Part shown: positions 35,858 through 45,953 of the stretch, piece by piece
Numbering within the stretch: the first letter of the stretch is position 1
Layout: each line of letters begins with the position of its first letter
Assembly (NCBI GenBank): GCA_902725215.1
Contig: CACUVI010000001.1
Location: 248,001 to 312,000, forward strand
DNA from: Rhodospirillaceae bacterium LM-1
GTDB taxonomy: Bacteria > Pseudomonadota > Alphaproteobacteria > Rhodospirillales > WMHbin7
Length of the DNA: 64,000 nucleotides
Direction: 5' to 3'
The notes under the pieces: model-generated
The model's database searches: none
Told to the model about the DNA's origin: nothing
What the model saw: only the letters and a program-made list of their open reading frames with translations
Translations under genes and position numbers: made by a program

Positions 35858-36002
35858 TGGCGAAATCCTAGTTATTCAGTCCGGGATGAAGCCAGTCCTG
35901 ACCTTTAATGTCAAGGGCGCCCTATCGCGCCATTATCCCATTGCTTTTCTTGTAGATATAACGAGCTATGGGGTAAGCGTTCCTTATGCGGGGTGCCTTC
36001 GC

Positions 36003-36839
36003 TTGTTCAGACGCCTAACTTTCTTCTCCCTGGGTCTTGTCATGGCCGGTTTCGCCTGGGGCTTTTTCGTCGAACCGGACCTGCTGCATGTCAGGCGTTG
36101 GAACGTTCAATCGCCAACCTGGCCGAAGGACGCGCCCGAACTACGCATCCTGACGATCGCCGATCCGCATCCTGGCGCGCCCCATATCGACGAGGCGAAA
36201 ATTGAGCGCGTTGTCGCCATGGCGAACGCAGAAAGACCCGATATTGTGATTCTGATGGGCGACTATATCGCGGGCGGCCTATTCACCCGCTTCGTTCCGC
36301 CGGAAACCACGGCTCGACTGTTTTCAAGCCTAAAAGCTCCGCTGGGCGTCTATACCATCCTTGGCAATCATGATTGGTGGCTGGATGGCGGGCGCGTCGC
36401 CCGAGCCTTCGAAGCCGAGGGTATTGCCGTGCTTGAAAACAAATCCATCGCGCTCAAATGGCGAGGCGGCGATATCTGGCTGGCAGGCATTGGCGACAAA
36501 ACGACGGGACATGACAGGCCAGACATGGCCTTGGCGAACATTCCAGATCATGCCCCGCTCATTGTGGCGATGCACCATCCGGACAGTTATCCGGAACTGC
36601 CAAGGCGAGCCGGATTGGCCCTGACCGGACACACACATGGCGGACAGGTCAATCTGCCCCTGCTGGGACGCTTGGTCGTTCCCTCAATCTACGGACAACG
36701 CTATGCCTACGGCTTGATCGACGGCGACTTGGGGCCGCTGGTGGTCAGCGGCGGCATCGGCACCAGCATCATTCCCGTCCGTTTCGGAACGATTCCCGAA
36801 ATCACCCTGATAACCTTGAAAGCGGCACCGCCTCGATAA
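36003..36839 (+). CDS. Membrane-anchored metallophosphoesterase (YkuE-like)
   Basis: The protein has 278 residues if the TTG at 36003 is the start. An in-frame ATG at 35886 would add 39 poorly hydrophobic residues, and an ATG at 36042 would cut the anchor. One N-terminal hydrophobic helix ([16 protein letters not shown]) is followed by the full phosphoesterase set: ADPHPG, GDYIAGG, GNHDWW, VAMHHPD and [11 protein letters not shown]. It likely acts on the periplasmic side on a phosphoester such as a lipid precursor. It is the only plus-strand gene in this block, and its 3' end overlaps acpS by 38 bases. Confidence 0.87.
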   Translation: MFRRLTFFSLGLVMAGFAWGFFVEPDLLHVRRWNVQSPTWPKDAPELRILTIADPHPGAPHIDEAKIERVVAMANAERPDIVILMGDYIAGGLFTRFVPPETTARLFSSLKAPLGVYTILGNHDWWLDGGRVARAFEAEGIAVLENKSIALKWRGGDIWLAGIGDKTTGHDRPDMALANIPDHAPLIVAMHHPDSYPELPRRAGLALTGHTHGGQVNLPLLGRLVVPSIYGQRYAYGLIDGDLGPLVVSGGIGTSIIPVRFGTIPEITLITLKAAPPR

Positions 36840-37215
36840 GGACGATGGCCTCGGCCAAGGGCGGCTCGTCGGTCATGGTAAGGTGAATGACCGGCTTGTA
36901 GCCGGGCGGCGTCATCTCGTGCAAGCGCTTGAGCGCCCCGCCGGTCAGTTCCAACGTCGGCTGACCGGTCTCCAGATTGACCACCCCCAAGTCGCGCCAG
37001 AAAACGCCCTTGCGAAAGCCGGTGCCCAAGGCCTTGGAACAGGCTTCCTTGGCGGCGAAACGTTTGGCCAGCGTCGCGGCTGGATCGGCCCGCTTCATGG
37101 CCTTGGCGATTTCTGTGGGCGTGAAGATGCGATTCAGAAAGCGCTCGCCATAGCGCTGCAACGTCTGTTCGATGCGCCGGATGTCGGCCAGATCGTTGCC
37201 GATGCCTAATATCAC
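36802..37215 (-). CDS. acpS: Holo-[acyl-carrier-protein] synthase
   Basis: The 137-residue enzyme attaches 4'-phosphopantetheine from CoA to acyl carrier protein. [19 protein letters not shown] provides the Mg-binding Asp, and [16 protein letters not shown] provides the Glu/Lys motif. Its start overlaps the pdxJ stop by 4 bases (ATGA). It is convergent with the metallophosphoesterase gene. Confidence 0.96.
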   Translation of the reverse strand: MILGIGNDLADIRRIEQTLQRYGERFLNRIFTPTEIAKAMKRADPAATLAKRFAAKEACSKALGTGFRKGVFWRDLGVVNLETGQPTLELTGGALKRLHEMTPPGYKPVIHLTMTDEPPLAEAIVLIEAVPLSRLSG

Positions 37216-37943
37216 GACCGCGCCTCGTCCATCAGGCGTCGCATTTCCCTGATGCTGGCTTCCAGCCCCACGAACAGGGCCTCGCCCATCAGAAAATGGC
37301 CGATGTTCAGTTCAACGATATTTGCAATGGCCGCCACCGGTTTCACGTTGGCATAGGTCAGCCCATGTCCGGCATGGCATTCCAGGCCGATCTCTGCGGC
37401 CAGCGCCGCCGCCGACCTTATGCGGTTCAATTGCTCGCCCTCGCCGCCGCCCGCTTCGGCATAGGTGCCGGTATGCAGCTCGATGACCGGAGCGCCCGCC
37501 GCCTGGGCGGCGCGCACTTGGCGTTCGTCGGGTTCGATGAACAGCGAAACCCGGATGCCAGCCTGCTTCAAGCGCGCAGCAACGTCGGAAATGCGCGCCA
37601 GATCGCCCGCCACTTCCAATCCGCCCTCGGTGGTGCGCTCAGTGCGCTTTTCCGGCACCAAGCAGCAGGCATGTGGCTTCGTGCGAAGGGCAATCTCGAC
37701 CATTTCGTCAATCGCCGCCATTTCCAGATTGAGCGGCCTGGACAATTGCGCCATCAGTCGCGAGATATCGCTATCGACGATATGACGTCGGTCCTCGCGC
37801 AGATGGGCCGTGATGCCGTCGGCCCCCGTCTTCTCGGCCAGCAGCGCCGCCTGAACGGGATCGGGGTGAATCCCCCCCCTGGCATTGCGCAGCGTGGCAA
37901 CGTGGTCGATGTTGATTCCCAGGCGTTGATAAGCAAGCGTCAT
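37212..37943 (-). CDS. pdxJ: Pyridoxine 5'-phosphate synthase
   Basis: The enzyme has 243 residues from the ATG at 37943. It makes pyridoxine 5'-phosphate from deoxyxylulose phosphate and the PdxA product. The N-terminus [17 protein letters not shown] and the segments [32 protein letters not shown] and [12 protein letters not shown] are diagnostic. A longer reading from 38021 exists but would overlap the rsh stop; the ATG at 37943 fits the family length. Confidence 0.96.
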   Translation of the reverse strand: MTLAYQRLGINIDHVATLRNARGGIHPDPVQAALLAEKTGADGITAHLREDRRHIVDSDISRLMAQLSRPLNLEMAAIDEMVEIALRTKPHACCLVPEKRTERTTEGGLEVAGDLARISDVAARLKQAGIRVSLFIEPDERQVRAAQAAGAPVIELHTGTYAEAGGGEGEQLNRIRSAAALAAEIGLECHAGHGLTYANVKPVAAIANIVELNIGHFLMGEALFVGLEASIREMRRLMDEARS

Positions 37944-37965
37944 GGCGTATCTCGCGTCGGTTGGG

Positions 37966-40119
37966 TCAACTGCGCGCCCGATCGACCGAACTGATTTCCG
38001 GCGTGGCGCGAAGCGCTGCAATGATGTTGGTCAGATGGCGAACGTCATGCACTTCGACATCGACCATCAGTTCGAAAAAGTCGGCCGAGCGGTTGGTGAT
38101 CTTCACATTGGTGATATTGCCTTTGTTCTTGGCGATCACGGTCGCCAGCGTGCCCAGGCTGCCTTGCTCATTGGCCACCACCATGCTGATGCGCGACGTA
38201 TGCGACTTGATCTCGGCCCCGGCATCCCAGGCAATATCCAACCAGCGTTCTGGCTGATCTTGCAAATTCGACAGCATGTCGCAATCGATGGTGTGGATGG
38301 TAACACCCCGACCCGTGGTGATGATGCCCACGATGCGATCACCCGGCAGTGGATGACAGCATCCGGCGAAGTGCATGGCCATGCCGGGAATCAGCCCCTT
38401 GATGGGCACCGCATTTTCATGCTTGCCAGATTGCTTCGTTTTGTCCTTCTGCTTGGGCAAGGGCACGACATTGGGGGCGTGCTGATGTTCCTTCAGCCCC
38501 GGATAGACGGCCAGCAGAACCTCGCGCCCGGTATGGTGGCCCTCGCCCACCTCGACGATCAGATCGTCGGCGCTGGCCGCCTTGAACTGCCTCAACACGC
38601 CGTCCAGGGCCTTGTTGGTCAGGTCGTAGCCTTCCTGCCGGAAAGCCTTGCTCAAAATTTCCCGGCCCAAGGCCAGAAACTGGCTGCGCTGCTGATTGCG
38701 GATAAAACGTCGGATGCAGGCTCTGGCCTTGCCGGTGACGACGAAACGCTCCCATGCAGGCTGCGGCGTTTGCGCCTTCGAGGTCAGAATTTCGACCTGA
38801 TCGCCGTTGACCAGCGCCGCTTTCAAGGGGACCATGCGTCCATTCACCTTGGCGCCGACGCAAGTGTCGCCTACCTGGCTGTGAACGGCATAGGCGAAAT
38901 CGACCGGGCAGGCTCCGCGGGGCAGCGCGATCAAGTCGCCCTTGGGCGAGAAGCAGAATACTTGGTCTTGGAACATCTCGAGCCTTGTATGCTCAAGAAA
39001 TTCCTCAGGCCCCGAAGCATGGTCCAGAATGTCCAGCAGTTCTCTCAGCCAGCGATACTGGCGCCCGTCGGTATTGGGGCCGCCATCCTTATAGTTCCAA
39101 TGCGCCGCCACGCCCAGTTCGGCCACTTCATGCATGTCGCGCGTTCTGATCTGCACTTCGATGCGCTGATGTTCAGGCCCCAGAACGCCGGTATGCAGCG
39201 ACTTGTAGCCATTGGGCTTGGGCAGGCTGATGTAATCCTTGAAGCGGCCGGGAACCACCGGATAATGGCTGTGCAACACGCCCAAGGCCCTGTAGCAGCC
39301 ATCGACATTGTCCACGATGATGCGAAAGGCCATGATGTCGGACAATTGCTCGAATCCGACGTCCTTCCTTTGCATTTTGCGCCAGATCGAATAAGGCGTT
39401 TTCTCGCGGCCCGAAATTTCCGCCACCAGCTTGTTGCCTTTCATCACGTCATCCAACTCGGCCAGAATGTGGCCGATCAGGTTGCCGCCGCTTTGCTTCA
39501 AGAAATCCAATCTGTTGGTGATCGACTGGCGCACGTCGGTGTGCAATTCGCCGAAGGCAAGGTCTTCAAGCTCGTTCTTGATTTCCTGCATGCCGATGCG
39601 CTCGGCCAGCGGCGCATAGATCTCCATCGTCTCCATGGCGATGCGCTTGCGCTTTTCGGGATTTTCGATGTAGTGCAGCGTGCGCATATTGTGCAGCCGG
39701 TCGGCCAGCTTGACCAACAGAACGCGGATGTCCTCGCTCATGGCCAGGACCAATTTTCGGAAATTCTCGGCCTGCTTGTTGGCTTGGTCCGACGTCAGTT
39801 CTAGGCGCGTCAGCTTGGTCACACCATCGACCAGACGCGCGATATCGGCTCCAAAAATCTTTTGTATTTCTTCAAGCGTCGAGGTGGTGTCCTCGATCAC
39901 GTCATGCAGCAGGGCCGTGATGATCGAGGCGCCGTCCAGATGGAACTGGGTCAGAATGCCCGCGACTTCGATGGGATGCGAGAAATAGGGATCGCCCGAG
40001 GCGCGCTTCTGCGCGCCATGCATTTTCATGGCGTAAACGTAAGCACGGTTGATGGCATCCTCGTCTGCGGACGGATCGTAGGCCTTAACGCGCTCGACGA
40101 GTTCGAATTGCCGGATCAT
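37966..40119 (-). CDS. rsh: Bifunctional (p)ppGpp synthetase/hydrolase (RelA/SpoT family)
   Basis: The 717-residue protein is the single long RSH enzyme expected in an alphaproteobacterium. Its hydrolase domain is intact (HDVIED, residues 72-77). The synthetase domain follows (about 240-350; [35 protein letters not shown]). A TGS domain ([29 protein letters not shown]), a helical region and a C-terminal ACT domain complete it. Both activities are therefore predicted. It lies 21 bases downstream of rpoZ. Confidence 0.95.
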   Translation of the reverse strand: MIRQFELVERVKAYDPSADEDAINRAYVYAMKMHGAQKRASGDPYFSHPIEVAGILTQFHLDGASIITALLHDVIEDTTSTLEEIQKIFGADIARLVDGVTKLTRLELTSDQANKQAENFRKLVLAMSEDIRVLLVKLADRLHNMRTLHYIENPEKRKRIAMETMEIYAPLAERIGMQEIKNELEDLAFGELHTDVRQSITNRLDFLKQSGGNLIGHILAELDDVMKGNKLVAEISGREKTPYSIWRKMQRKDVGFEQLSDIMAFRIIVDNVDGCYRALGVLHSHYPVVPGRFKDYISLPKPNGYKSLHTGVLGPEHQRIEVQIRTRDMHEVAELGVAAHWNYKDGGPNTDGRQYRWLRELLDILDHASGPEEFLEHTRLEMFQDQVFCFSPKGDLIALPRGACPVDFAYAVHSQVGDTCVGAKVNGRMVPLKAALVNGDQVEILTSKAQTPQPAWERFVVTGKARACIRRFIRNQQRSQFLALGREILSKAFRQEGYDLTNKALDGVLRQFKAASADDLIVEVGEGHHTGREVLLAVYPGLKEHQHAPNVVPLPKQKDKTKQSGKHENAVPIKGLIPGMAMHFAGCCHPLPGDRIVGIITTGRGVTIHTIDCDMLSNLQDQPERWLDIAWDAGAEIKSHTSRISMVVANEQGSLGTLATVIAKNKGNITNVKITNRSADFFELMVDVEVHDVRHLTNIIAALRATPEISSVDRARS

Positions 40120-40140
40120 CCGCTGTCCAGAGGGAGTAGG

Positions 40141-40536
40141 TTAAGCCTCCTCGCCCGGCGCGATGTCTTCAAACCCGGTCATTTCGGGTTCTTCCTCGAC
40201 GGTCAGGCCGTCCTCGGCCACTTCCTCGTCGATATTGGCCTCGCCCACGTCCAAAGCCATGTCGGCGGCCGCCAGCCCTTCCAGATTGTCGTCTTCGGGC
40301 TGGTCGTTCTCGACATGCTTTTGCAGCCCTTGCACCAGCGAGTTCTTGAGAACTTCGAGGCTGACCGTTTCGTCGGCGATCTCGCGCAGCGCCACAACGG
40401 GATTCTTGTCGTTGTCGCGGTCCACGGTCAAGTGCGAACCGGTGGAAATGTCTCGGGCGCGCTGGGCGGCCAACATCACCAGTTCAAAACGGTTGGGGAT
40501 CTTTGTGACGCAATCTTCTACGGTTACGCGGGCCAT
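40141..40536 (-). CDS. rpoZ: RNA polymerase omega subunit
   Basis: The 131-residue protein begins [20 protein letters not shown], then RARDISTG and [15 protein letters not shown], the omega signature. It helps RNA polymerase assembly and contributes to the ppGpp site in proteobacteria, which fits its place before rsh. The acidic C-terminal tail makes it longer than the 91-residue E. coli protein. Confidence 0.96.
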   Translation of the reverse strand: MARVTVEDCVTKIPNRFELVMLAAQRARDISTGSHLTVDRDNDKNPVVALREIADETVSLEVLKNSLVQGLQKHVENDQPEDDNLEGLAAADMALDVGEANIDEEVAEDGLTVEEEPEMTGFEDIAPGEEA

Positions 40537-40611
40537 TGCTGGGTCAACTCCTAGCCGGGAGATTAGGGAATATATAGTTCATTGCAGGCGACAAGCCAAG
40601 CCGTGGGGTTG

Positions 40612-41253
40612 TTATTGCCCCTCGGAAGGTTCGGGCCGCCTCGTGAAGACTTGATCGATCAGTCCGAAGGTTTTGGCGTCTTCGGCCGTCATGTAGTTGT
40701 CGCGCTCCATGGCGCGTTCGATGACGTCGAGGGCTTGGCCGGTGTGGTTAACGTAAATTTGGTTCAAGCGGGCGCGCAAGGCCAGAATTTCACGCGCCTG
40801 AATTTCGATGTCGGTGGCCTGCCCCCTGGCTCCGCCCGAGGGCTGGTGAACCATGATGCGCGAATTGGGAAGCGCATAGCGTTTGCCAGCGGCCCCGGCG
40901 GCCAGCAGCAGCGATCCCATCGAAGCGGCTTGGCCAATACAGACCGTGGACACTTGGGGACGGATGAACTGCATGGTGTCGTAGATGGCCAGCCCCGAAG
41001 TGACGACGCCGCCCGGCGAGTTGATGTAGAACGAGATGTCTTTGTTGGGGTTCTCGGACTCCAAGAACAGCAACTGGGCGCAGATCAGGCTGGCGGTGTA
41101 ATCCTCGACCTGACCGGTCAGGAACACGATGCGCTCCTTCAGCAGGCGCGAATAGATGTCATAGGACCGCTCGCCCCGGCTGGTCTGTTCGACCACCATG
41201 GGGACCAGCGTGTTCATATAGACGTCAACGGGATCGCGCTCGTTCATGCTCAT
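40612..41253 (-). CDS. clpP: ATP-dependent Clp protease proteolytic subunit
   Basis: The protease has 213 residues from the ATG at 41253, preceded by GAGGAGG. The catalytic triad is Ser111 (QAASMGS), His136 (MVHQP) and an Asp in the [18 protein letters not shown] region. Its start shares one base with the tig stop (TGATG), so the trigger factor and protease genes are coupled. clpX is usually next, but here rpoZ follows after a 75-base gap. Confidence 0.96.
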   Translation of the reverse strand: MSMNERDPVDVYMNTLVPMVVEQTSRGERSYDIYSRLLKERIVFLTGQVEDYTASLICAQLLFLESENPNKDISFYINSPGGVVTSGLAIYDTMQFIRPQVSTVCIGQAASMGSLLLAAGAAGKRYALPNSRIMVHQPSGGARGQATDIEIQAREILALRARLNQIYVNHTGQALDVIERAMERDNYMTAEDAKTFGLIDQVFTRRPEPSEGQ

Positions 41254-42635
41254 CAAGCCTCCTCGGCCTTCTTTTTGGCGGTTTTCTTCTTGGGCTTGTC
41301 GGCGGACTGGGCGGGCGCGTCATCGTCTTGCATCAATTCGTCGCGCGAGGATGGCTTGTCGCTTATCTGCGCCAGCTCCAAGATGAAATCGACCACCTTC
41401 TCTTCCAAAAGCGGCGCCTTCAGGGCTTCGATCGCATCAGGATTTTCACGGTAATACTTGAAGACCATGGCTTCTTGACCGGGGAAGCGGCGGGCTTCGG
41501 CCACCAAGGCGCGGTTCAGATCGTCTTGCTGGATCTGGACATTGTTCAGGCGGCCCACTTCGGCCAGCAGAATGCCCAAACGCACCCGACGAGCGGCAAT
41601 AGCCTGATATTCGGCCTTCAACTCGTCCTCGCTCTTGGCCTTGTCTGCCTCGTCGAGTTGGTCCTTGGCCTTGGCGTCCTCGATCTGCTTCCAGATGGCC
41701 TGGAACTCCGAGTCCTGAAGACCAGCCGGGACCGGGAAATCATGGCCATCGGCCAGCTTGTCGAGCAAAGCGCGCTTCAGCTTCATGCGGGCCAGACGCT
41801 CGTAATCGCGCTCGATCTGCTCCTTGATGGCGTTCTTGACCGCATCAAGATTCTCCAGACCCATGGTTTTGGCCATTTCGTCGTCGATCTTGGCCGGAAC
41901 CTTCTTCTTGATGGCGTGCAGCTTAACCTCGAACACCACAGGCTGGCCTGCCAGCTTGGCGTTTTGATAGGCCTCGGGGAAAGTGACATTGACCTTGATC
42001 TCGGCCCCCACCTTGGCGCCGATCAGCTGTTCTTCGAAACCGGGGATGAAGGTGTTCGACCCCAGTTCAAGCTCGTAGCCTTCGGCGGTGCCGCCCTGGA
42101 AGGCCTCGTCGCCCAGCTTGCCCATGAAATCGATCACCACGATGTCGCCAGACTGCGAGGGACGGTCTTCCGTCACCGCCTCGCTGGTCGAGCGCGACTG
42201 CGCGAATTGCTCAAGCGCCTCGGCGATTTCGGATTCCTGGGCTTCGACCTTCAAGCGCTCCAGCGAGATGGACTTGAAATCCATCGGCGTGAATTCGGGC
42301 AAGGTCTCCAGGGCCACGGTGAATTCCAGATCGCCGCCCTCGGCGAAGCTTGTCACTTCGATGTTGGGACGCATGGCCAGTTTCAGGTTGTTCTCGCTGA
42401 CCGCCTGATTGGCGCCCTGATTGACGGCCTGTTCCAGGACTTCGCTCATCACCGAAGAACCATACTTTTTGCGCAGGATCGGCATCGGAATTTTGCCGGG
42501 GCGAAAACCGGGCACCTTGGCCTGCTTGCCAACCTCGGTCAGGCGGCCGACCAGCAAGGTCTCAATCTGTCCCGCGGGCACGGTCACTTTGTAGGAACGC
42601 TTGAGTCCGTCAACATTGGTCTCGGTAACTTGCAT
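41253..42635 (-). CDS. tig: Trigger factor chaperone
   Basis: The protein has 460 residues from the ATG at 42635. The N-terminal ribosome-binding motif is present ([18 protein letters not shown]). An FKBP-type PPIase domain follows (about 150-240; [34 protein letters not shown]), then a helical C-terminal arm. The tail is Lys/Ala-rich. The longer upstream reading passes through the tRNA-Leu gene and is rejected. Confidence 0.95.
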   Translation of the reverse strand: MQVTETNVDGLKRSYKVTVPAGQIETLLVGRLTEVGKQAKVPGFRPGKIPMPILRKKYGSSVMSEVLEQAVNQGANQAVSENNLKLAMRPNIEVTSFAEGGDLEFTVALETLPEFTPMDFKSISLERLKVEAQESEIAEALEQFAQSRSTSEAVTEDRPSQSGDIVVIDFMGKLGDEAFQGGTAEGYELELGSNTFIPGFEEQLIGAKVGAEIKVNVTFPEAYQNAKLAGQPVVFEVKLHAIKKKVPAKIDDEMAKTMGLENLDAVKNAIKEQIERDYERLARMKLKRALLDKLADGHDFPVPAGLQDSEFQAIWKQIEDAKAKDQLDEADKAKSEDELKAEYQAIAARRVRLGILLAEVGRLNNVQIQQDDLNRALVAEARRFPGQEAMVFKYYRENPDAIEALKAPLLEEKVVDFILELAQISDKPSSRDELMQDDDAPAQSADKPKKKTAKKKAEEA

Positions 42636-42708
42636 CGACTGCCAATCCTTGATGAAAATGAAAACATGCGTGTAGAGTCTGCGCAGGTAGGCATCGCACG
42701 GGCTTGGA

Positions 42709-42793
42709 TGGTGCGGGCGAAGGGACTCGAACCCCCACGCCTTGCGGCAATGGAACCTAAATCCATCGCGTCTACCAGTTCCGCCACGCCCGC
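42709..42793 (-). tRNA. tRNA-Leu (UAG anticodon)
   Basis: The minus strand folds into an 85-base type II tRNA. The acceptor arm is GCGGGCG paired with CGCCCGC, followed by an encoded ACCA end. The D arm contains GGTAGACGC. The anticodon stem is ATGGA/TCCAT with loop TTTAGGT, giving anticodon UAG. A variable arm (TGCCGCAAGGCG) and a T arm GGGGGTTCGAGTCCC follow. It lies 73 bases upstream of tig. Confidence 0.95.
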
Positions 42794-42835
42794 GCCTTTC
42801 AGCCAAGCCGCGCTTGCCGAAGCCCGCTCCTATAG

Positions 42836-43075
42836 CATAAGCGCTTTAAGGTAAACAGGTAAAATCGAGGCTGAGTTGGTCGCCCCCTTGTAATCCAGGG
42901 CGGCAAAGATATATATCCTTATTAAATATGCTGGAATTTCTGGTGCGCTGCGGTCAACTATGGTAACAAATCATACGTTGTTTCCACGATGCGCACGGCT
43001 TTGATTGCGCCATATAGGCTGAAGACGCGGGACCAAACAAGAAAGTTATCTCATCCTAAATTAGAGGTGCGGATC
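42836..43075. other. Intergenic region upstream of the globin-coupled transducer gene
   Basis: This is a 240-base divergent region between the tRNA-Leu and the chemotaxis gene. It is AT-rich around 42905-42930 (ATATATATCC, TTAAATATG) and probably holds both promoters. No further feature was recognised. Confidence 0.35.
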
Positions 43076-44425
43076 ATGTCGAGTGAACAAAATGCCGAAT
43101 TCGCCAGCATGGGCGAACGCACAAAGTATTACCAAATTGACGAGAAAACCATCTCCTGCCTGCGGGACTTCAACGGCGTCCTGGCGGCCAATATCGACAA
43201 GATTTTGGATGGTTTCTATGGCTATGTAACCTCATACGCCAACCTGTCTCGCATGTTTCCGAACCAGCAGGTTCTGGCGCACGCCCGCTCCCGCCAGAAG
43301 GACCACTGGCTGAAAAACGTGTTTTCGGGCAATTTCGACGATACTTATCTGCGTTCCGCACAAGTCATCGGTCAGGTTCACCAGAAGATCGGCTTGGCGC
43401 CCGGCTGGTATGTCGGCGGCTACAGCTTCACCTTGTCCAAATTGTTCGAACTGGCTGTGCAGACCTACCGCAAGAAGCCCGAGATGCTGGCCGAAGTCGT
43501 CAAGTCCATCAACAAGGTGGCGCTTTTGGACATGAGCGTCGCCATCTCGGTGTACACCGACACCAACACGGCAGCCATCATCGCCAAGGAATTGGGCGGC
43601 AAGGCTGATCTTTTCGAGCGCGAGGTCAAGGGCGTCGTCTCCTCCGTGTCCAGCGCCGCCACCCAGCTTCAATCGACCGCCCAGTCGATGACCAGCACGG
43701 CCGAGGAAACCTCGAGGCAGTCCACCACCGTGGCGGCGGCGGCCGAAGAAGCCACCGTCAACATCCAGACCGTGGCGGCGGCGGCCGAGGAATTGTCGTC
43801 CTCGATCACGGAAATCAGCCGTCAGGTCACCCAATCGGCCCAGATCGCCAACAACGCCCAGCACGAGGCCGACCGCACAAACGCCATGGTCCAGGGCCTA
43901 GCCCAGGCGGCCAACAAGATCGGCGAAGTGGTTAAGTTGATTAACGACATCGCTTCGCAGACCAATCTGTTGGCCCTGAACGCCACCATCGAAGCGGCCC
44001 GCGCCGGTGATGCGGGCAAGGGATTCGCCGTGGTCGCCAACGAGGTCAAAAGCCTTGCCAACCAAACGGCCAAGGCAACGGAAGAAATCACCACCCAGAT
44101 CACCAGCGTCCAGAACGCGACGAAGGAAACAGTGAACGCGATTCAAGGCATTTCCGGAATTATCGCCCAAATCAATGAGATCGCGTCCGCTATTGCCACG
44201 GCGGTCGAGGAACAAGGTGCGGCCACGCAGGAAATTGCGCGCAATGTCCAGCAGGCGGCCACAGGAACCCAGGAAGTGACCGACACGATCGGCCGGGTCA
44301 ATCAGGCCGCTGGCGAGACCGGCCAGTCGGCCCGCAATTTGCTGCAAGCCGCCAATACGCTGTCACACAATTCGGACGAGATGAGTTCGAAGGTCGATGG
44401 CTTCCTGCGCAGCATTCGCGGCTGA
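43076..44425 (+). CDS. Globin-coupled methyl-accepting chemotaxis protein (HemAT-like)
   Basis: The protein has 449 residues from the ATG at 43076. The N-terminal 180 residues form a sensor globin. The proximal heme ligand is His102 in IGQVHQKIGLAPGWYVGGY, the classic HemAT pattern. No transmembrane segment is present, so it is a soluble oxygen sensor. The C-terminal part is an MCP signalling domain with the hairpin tip INDIASQTNLLALNATIEAA and RAGDAGKGFAVVANEV. It should steer aerotaxis through CheA/CheW encoded elsewhere. It is transcribed alone and followed by a terminator. Confidence 0.92.
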   Translation: MSSEQNAEFASMGERTKYYQIDEKTISCLRDFNGVLAANIDKILDGFYGYVTSYANLSRMFPNQQVLAHARSRQKDHWLKNVFSGNFDDTYLRSAQVIGQVHQKIGLAPGWYVGGYSFTLSKLFELAVQTYRKKPEMLAEVVKSINKVALLDMSVAISVYTDTNTAAIIAKELGGKADLFEREVKGVVSSVSSAATQLQSTAQSMTSTAEETSRQSTTVAAAAEEATVNIQTVAAAAEELSSSITEISRQVTQSAQIANNAQHEADRTNAMVQGLAQAANKIGEVVKLINDIASQTNLLALNATIEAARAGDAGKGFAVVANEVKSLANQTAKATEEITTQITSVQNATKETVNAIQGISGIIAQINEIASAIATAVEEQGAATQEIARNVQQAATGTQEVTDTIGRVNQAAGETGQSARNLLQAANTLSHNSDEMSSKVDGFLRSIRG

Positions 44426-44446
44426 GCAGGACAGACAAGTATTGAA

Positions 44447-44472
44447 AAGGCCGGGGGGCAACCCCCGGCCTT
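44447..44472. terminator. Intrinsic terminator after the transducer gene
   Basis: AAGGCCGGGGG and CCCCCGGCCTT form an 11-base stem with a short GCAA-type loop, followed by TTATTCATTT. It lies between convergent genes and can serve both. Confidence 0.85.
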
Positions 44473-44474
44473 AT

Positions 44475-45902
44475 TCATTTGCCCAATTCACCGATCAAAT
44501 CCTCAGCCACCAGCCCCTCGCCCGCCCGCCTTGCCGCTTGGCCGTGCAGCCAAGCAGCGGCTTGGCCTACCTGGAACGGAGCCATCCCCTGAGCCATCAG
44601 CCCCACGGCGATCCCCGCCAACACATCGCCCGACCCGGCGGTGGCCAAACTGGGAGGAGCCTGGGTTTCAATGACGACCCGCCCATCTGGCGAAGCGATC
44701 ACCGTATCGGCCCCCTTCAGCAGCAGCGCGGCCCCGGCATGACGGGCGGCCTGACGGGCCGAAGCCAACTTGTCGGGCGAGCGCGAGAACAAGCGCTTGA
44801 ACTCGCCCTCATGCGGGGTCAGAAGCGACGGATGATGCAGATTGGAGAACAACTCGTCCGACCGACCTTCAAAGCTGGTCAGCGCATCGGCATCAAGGAC
44901 AAGCGGCAGTCCTGCCTTTTGCAACTGGTAAACCAAGGCGCGCGTCGCCTTGCCGACCCCTAGGCCCGGTCCGGCCAAAGCGGCTGATATCTTTCGCTTT
45001 TCCACTAGTTCTGCCAAATCTCCCGGCTTGTCGCAAGGCGTTAGAACCACACCGGGCGCACAGGCGCTGGCATAGATGGGCATCAAGGCTCGCGGCACGG
45101 CCAAGGTCACCATCCCCGCCCCGATCCGGCGGGCGGCCCCGGCGGCTAAACGCGCCGCCCCCGTCATTTCACCGCCCAATATCAGCGCATGGCCGCGGGT
45201 GTATTTGTGGGCGTTCGTCCCGACTTCCGGCAATTGCCACAGGCCGGGGCCATTCTCGAAGGCGGTGGGCCGGATGGAATCCAAAACAACATCCGGAATG
45301 CCGATATCCGCCACGATGATGTGACCGCACAATTCTCGTCCCGGCATCAGACAGTGACCGGGCTTTTTTCTGAAGAACGTGACCGTCAGATCGGCTTTGG
45401 GCGCCGCTCCCAGCACTTGCCCCGTATCGCCCGAAACGCCGCTAGGAACATCGACCGCCACCACGGGAACCGCCAGCGCCTCGACGACTTCCTTGGCGAT
45501 ACCCTCCAGCGGGCGCGTCAGGCCAGCGCCGAACAAGGCGTCGATCGCCAGATCGGCCCCTTCCAGGCAAGACAGGGACAGGGGTTCGATTTCGCCCGCC
45601 CAGCGCTCAAGGTTCAGGGCGGCATCCCCCTTCAACGCCATGGCGTCGCCCAAAAGCGCCACCCGCACCGGCCAACCCCAATGGCGCAAATAGCGAGCAG
45701 CTACGAAACCATCGCCGCCATTATTGCCGGGGCCAGCCAGCACCAGAACCCGGCAAGGCGGGAAGCGTTTGCGCACATTCATGGCGACGACCCAGCCCGC
45801 CGCCTCCATCAGACGCTCGGTCGGCACGCCCCCCTGGGCGGCCAAGCTGTCGGCTTTGGACATTTCCGCTATGCTAAGAAGGGCTTGGTTGCCGGGCTGC
45901 AT
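44475..45902 (-). CDS. nnr: Bifunctional NAD(P)H-hydrate epimerase/dehydratase
   Basis: The 475-residue fusion repairs hydrated NADH and NADPH. The N-terminal epimerase (YjeF_N) has LVLAGPGNNGGDGFVAARYL and AIDALFGAGLTRPL. The C-terminal ADP-dependent dehydratase has ILGGEMTGAARLAAGAARRIGAG, PLVLDADAL, LTPHEGEF and the signature ATAGSGDVLAGI. It is transcribed alone on the minus strand, divergent from the TPR gene 51 bases away. Confidence 0.95.
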   Translation of the reverse strand: MQPGNQALLSIAEMSKADSLAAQGGVPTERLMEAAGWVVAMNVRKRFPPCRVLVLAGPGNNGGDGFVAARYLRHWGWPVRVALLGDAMALKGDAALNLERWAGEIEPLSLSCLEGADLAIDALFGAGLTRPLEGIAKEVVEALAVPVVAVDVPSGVSGDTGQVLGAAPKADLTVTFFRKKPGHCLMPGRELCGHIIVADIGIPDVVLDSIRPTAFENGPGLWQLPEVGTNAHKYTRGHALILGGEMTGAARLAAGAARRIGAGMVTLAVPRALMPIYASACAPGVVLTPCDKPGDLAELVEKRKISAALAGPGLGVGKATRALVYQLQKAGLPLVLDADALTSFEGRSDELFSNLHHPSLLTPHEGEFKRLFSRSPDKLASARQAARHAGAALLLKGADTVIASPDGRVVIETQAPPSLATAGSGDVLAGIAVGLMAQGMAPFQVGQAAAWLHGQAARRAGEGLVAEDLIGELGK

Positions 45903-45953
45903 GCCACTAGGCTATACCCCCTGAACCCGTCTTGCAAAGGTGTCTGGCTGTCC

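Noticed and set aside
35772-36002. Upstream extension of the metallophosphoesterase gene
   Set aside because: The first part overlaps the lepB start region antisense and the rest lacks conserved features; the membrane anchor begins after 36003.
37942-39804. Long plus-strand reading frame (620 codons) opposite rsh
   Set aside because: It mirrors the third codon position bias of rsh and has a His/Gln/Arg-rich translation with no domain; rsh on the minus strand is unmistakable.
41328-42854. Long plus-strand reading frame (508 codons) opposite tig
   Set aside because: It lies antisense to tig and runs across the tRNA-Leu gene; it is a shadow of the GC-rich coding strand.
45189-45953. Upstream extension of the TPR protein gene
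   Set aside because: The extension lies antisense to nnr and has no TPR-like sequence; the ATG at 45954 begins the repeat array.
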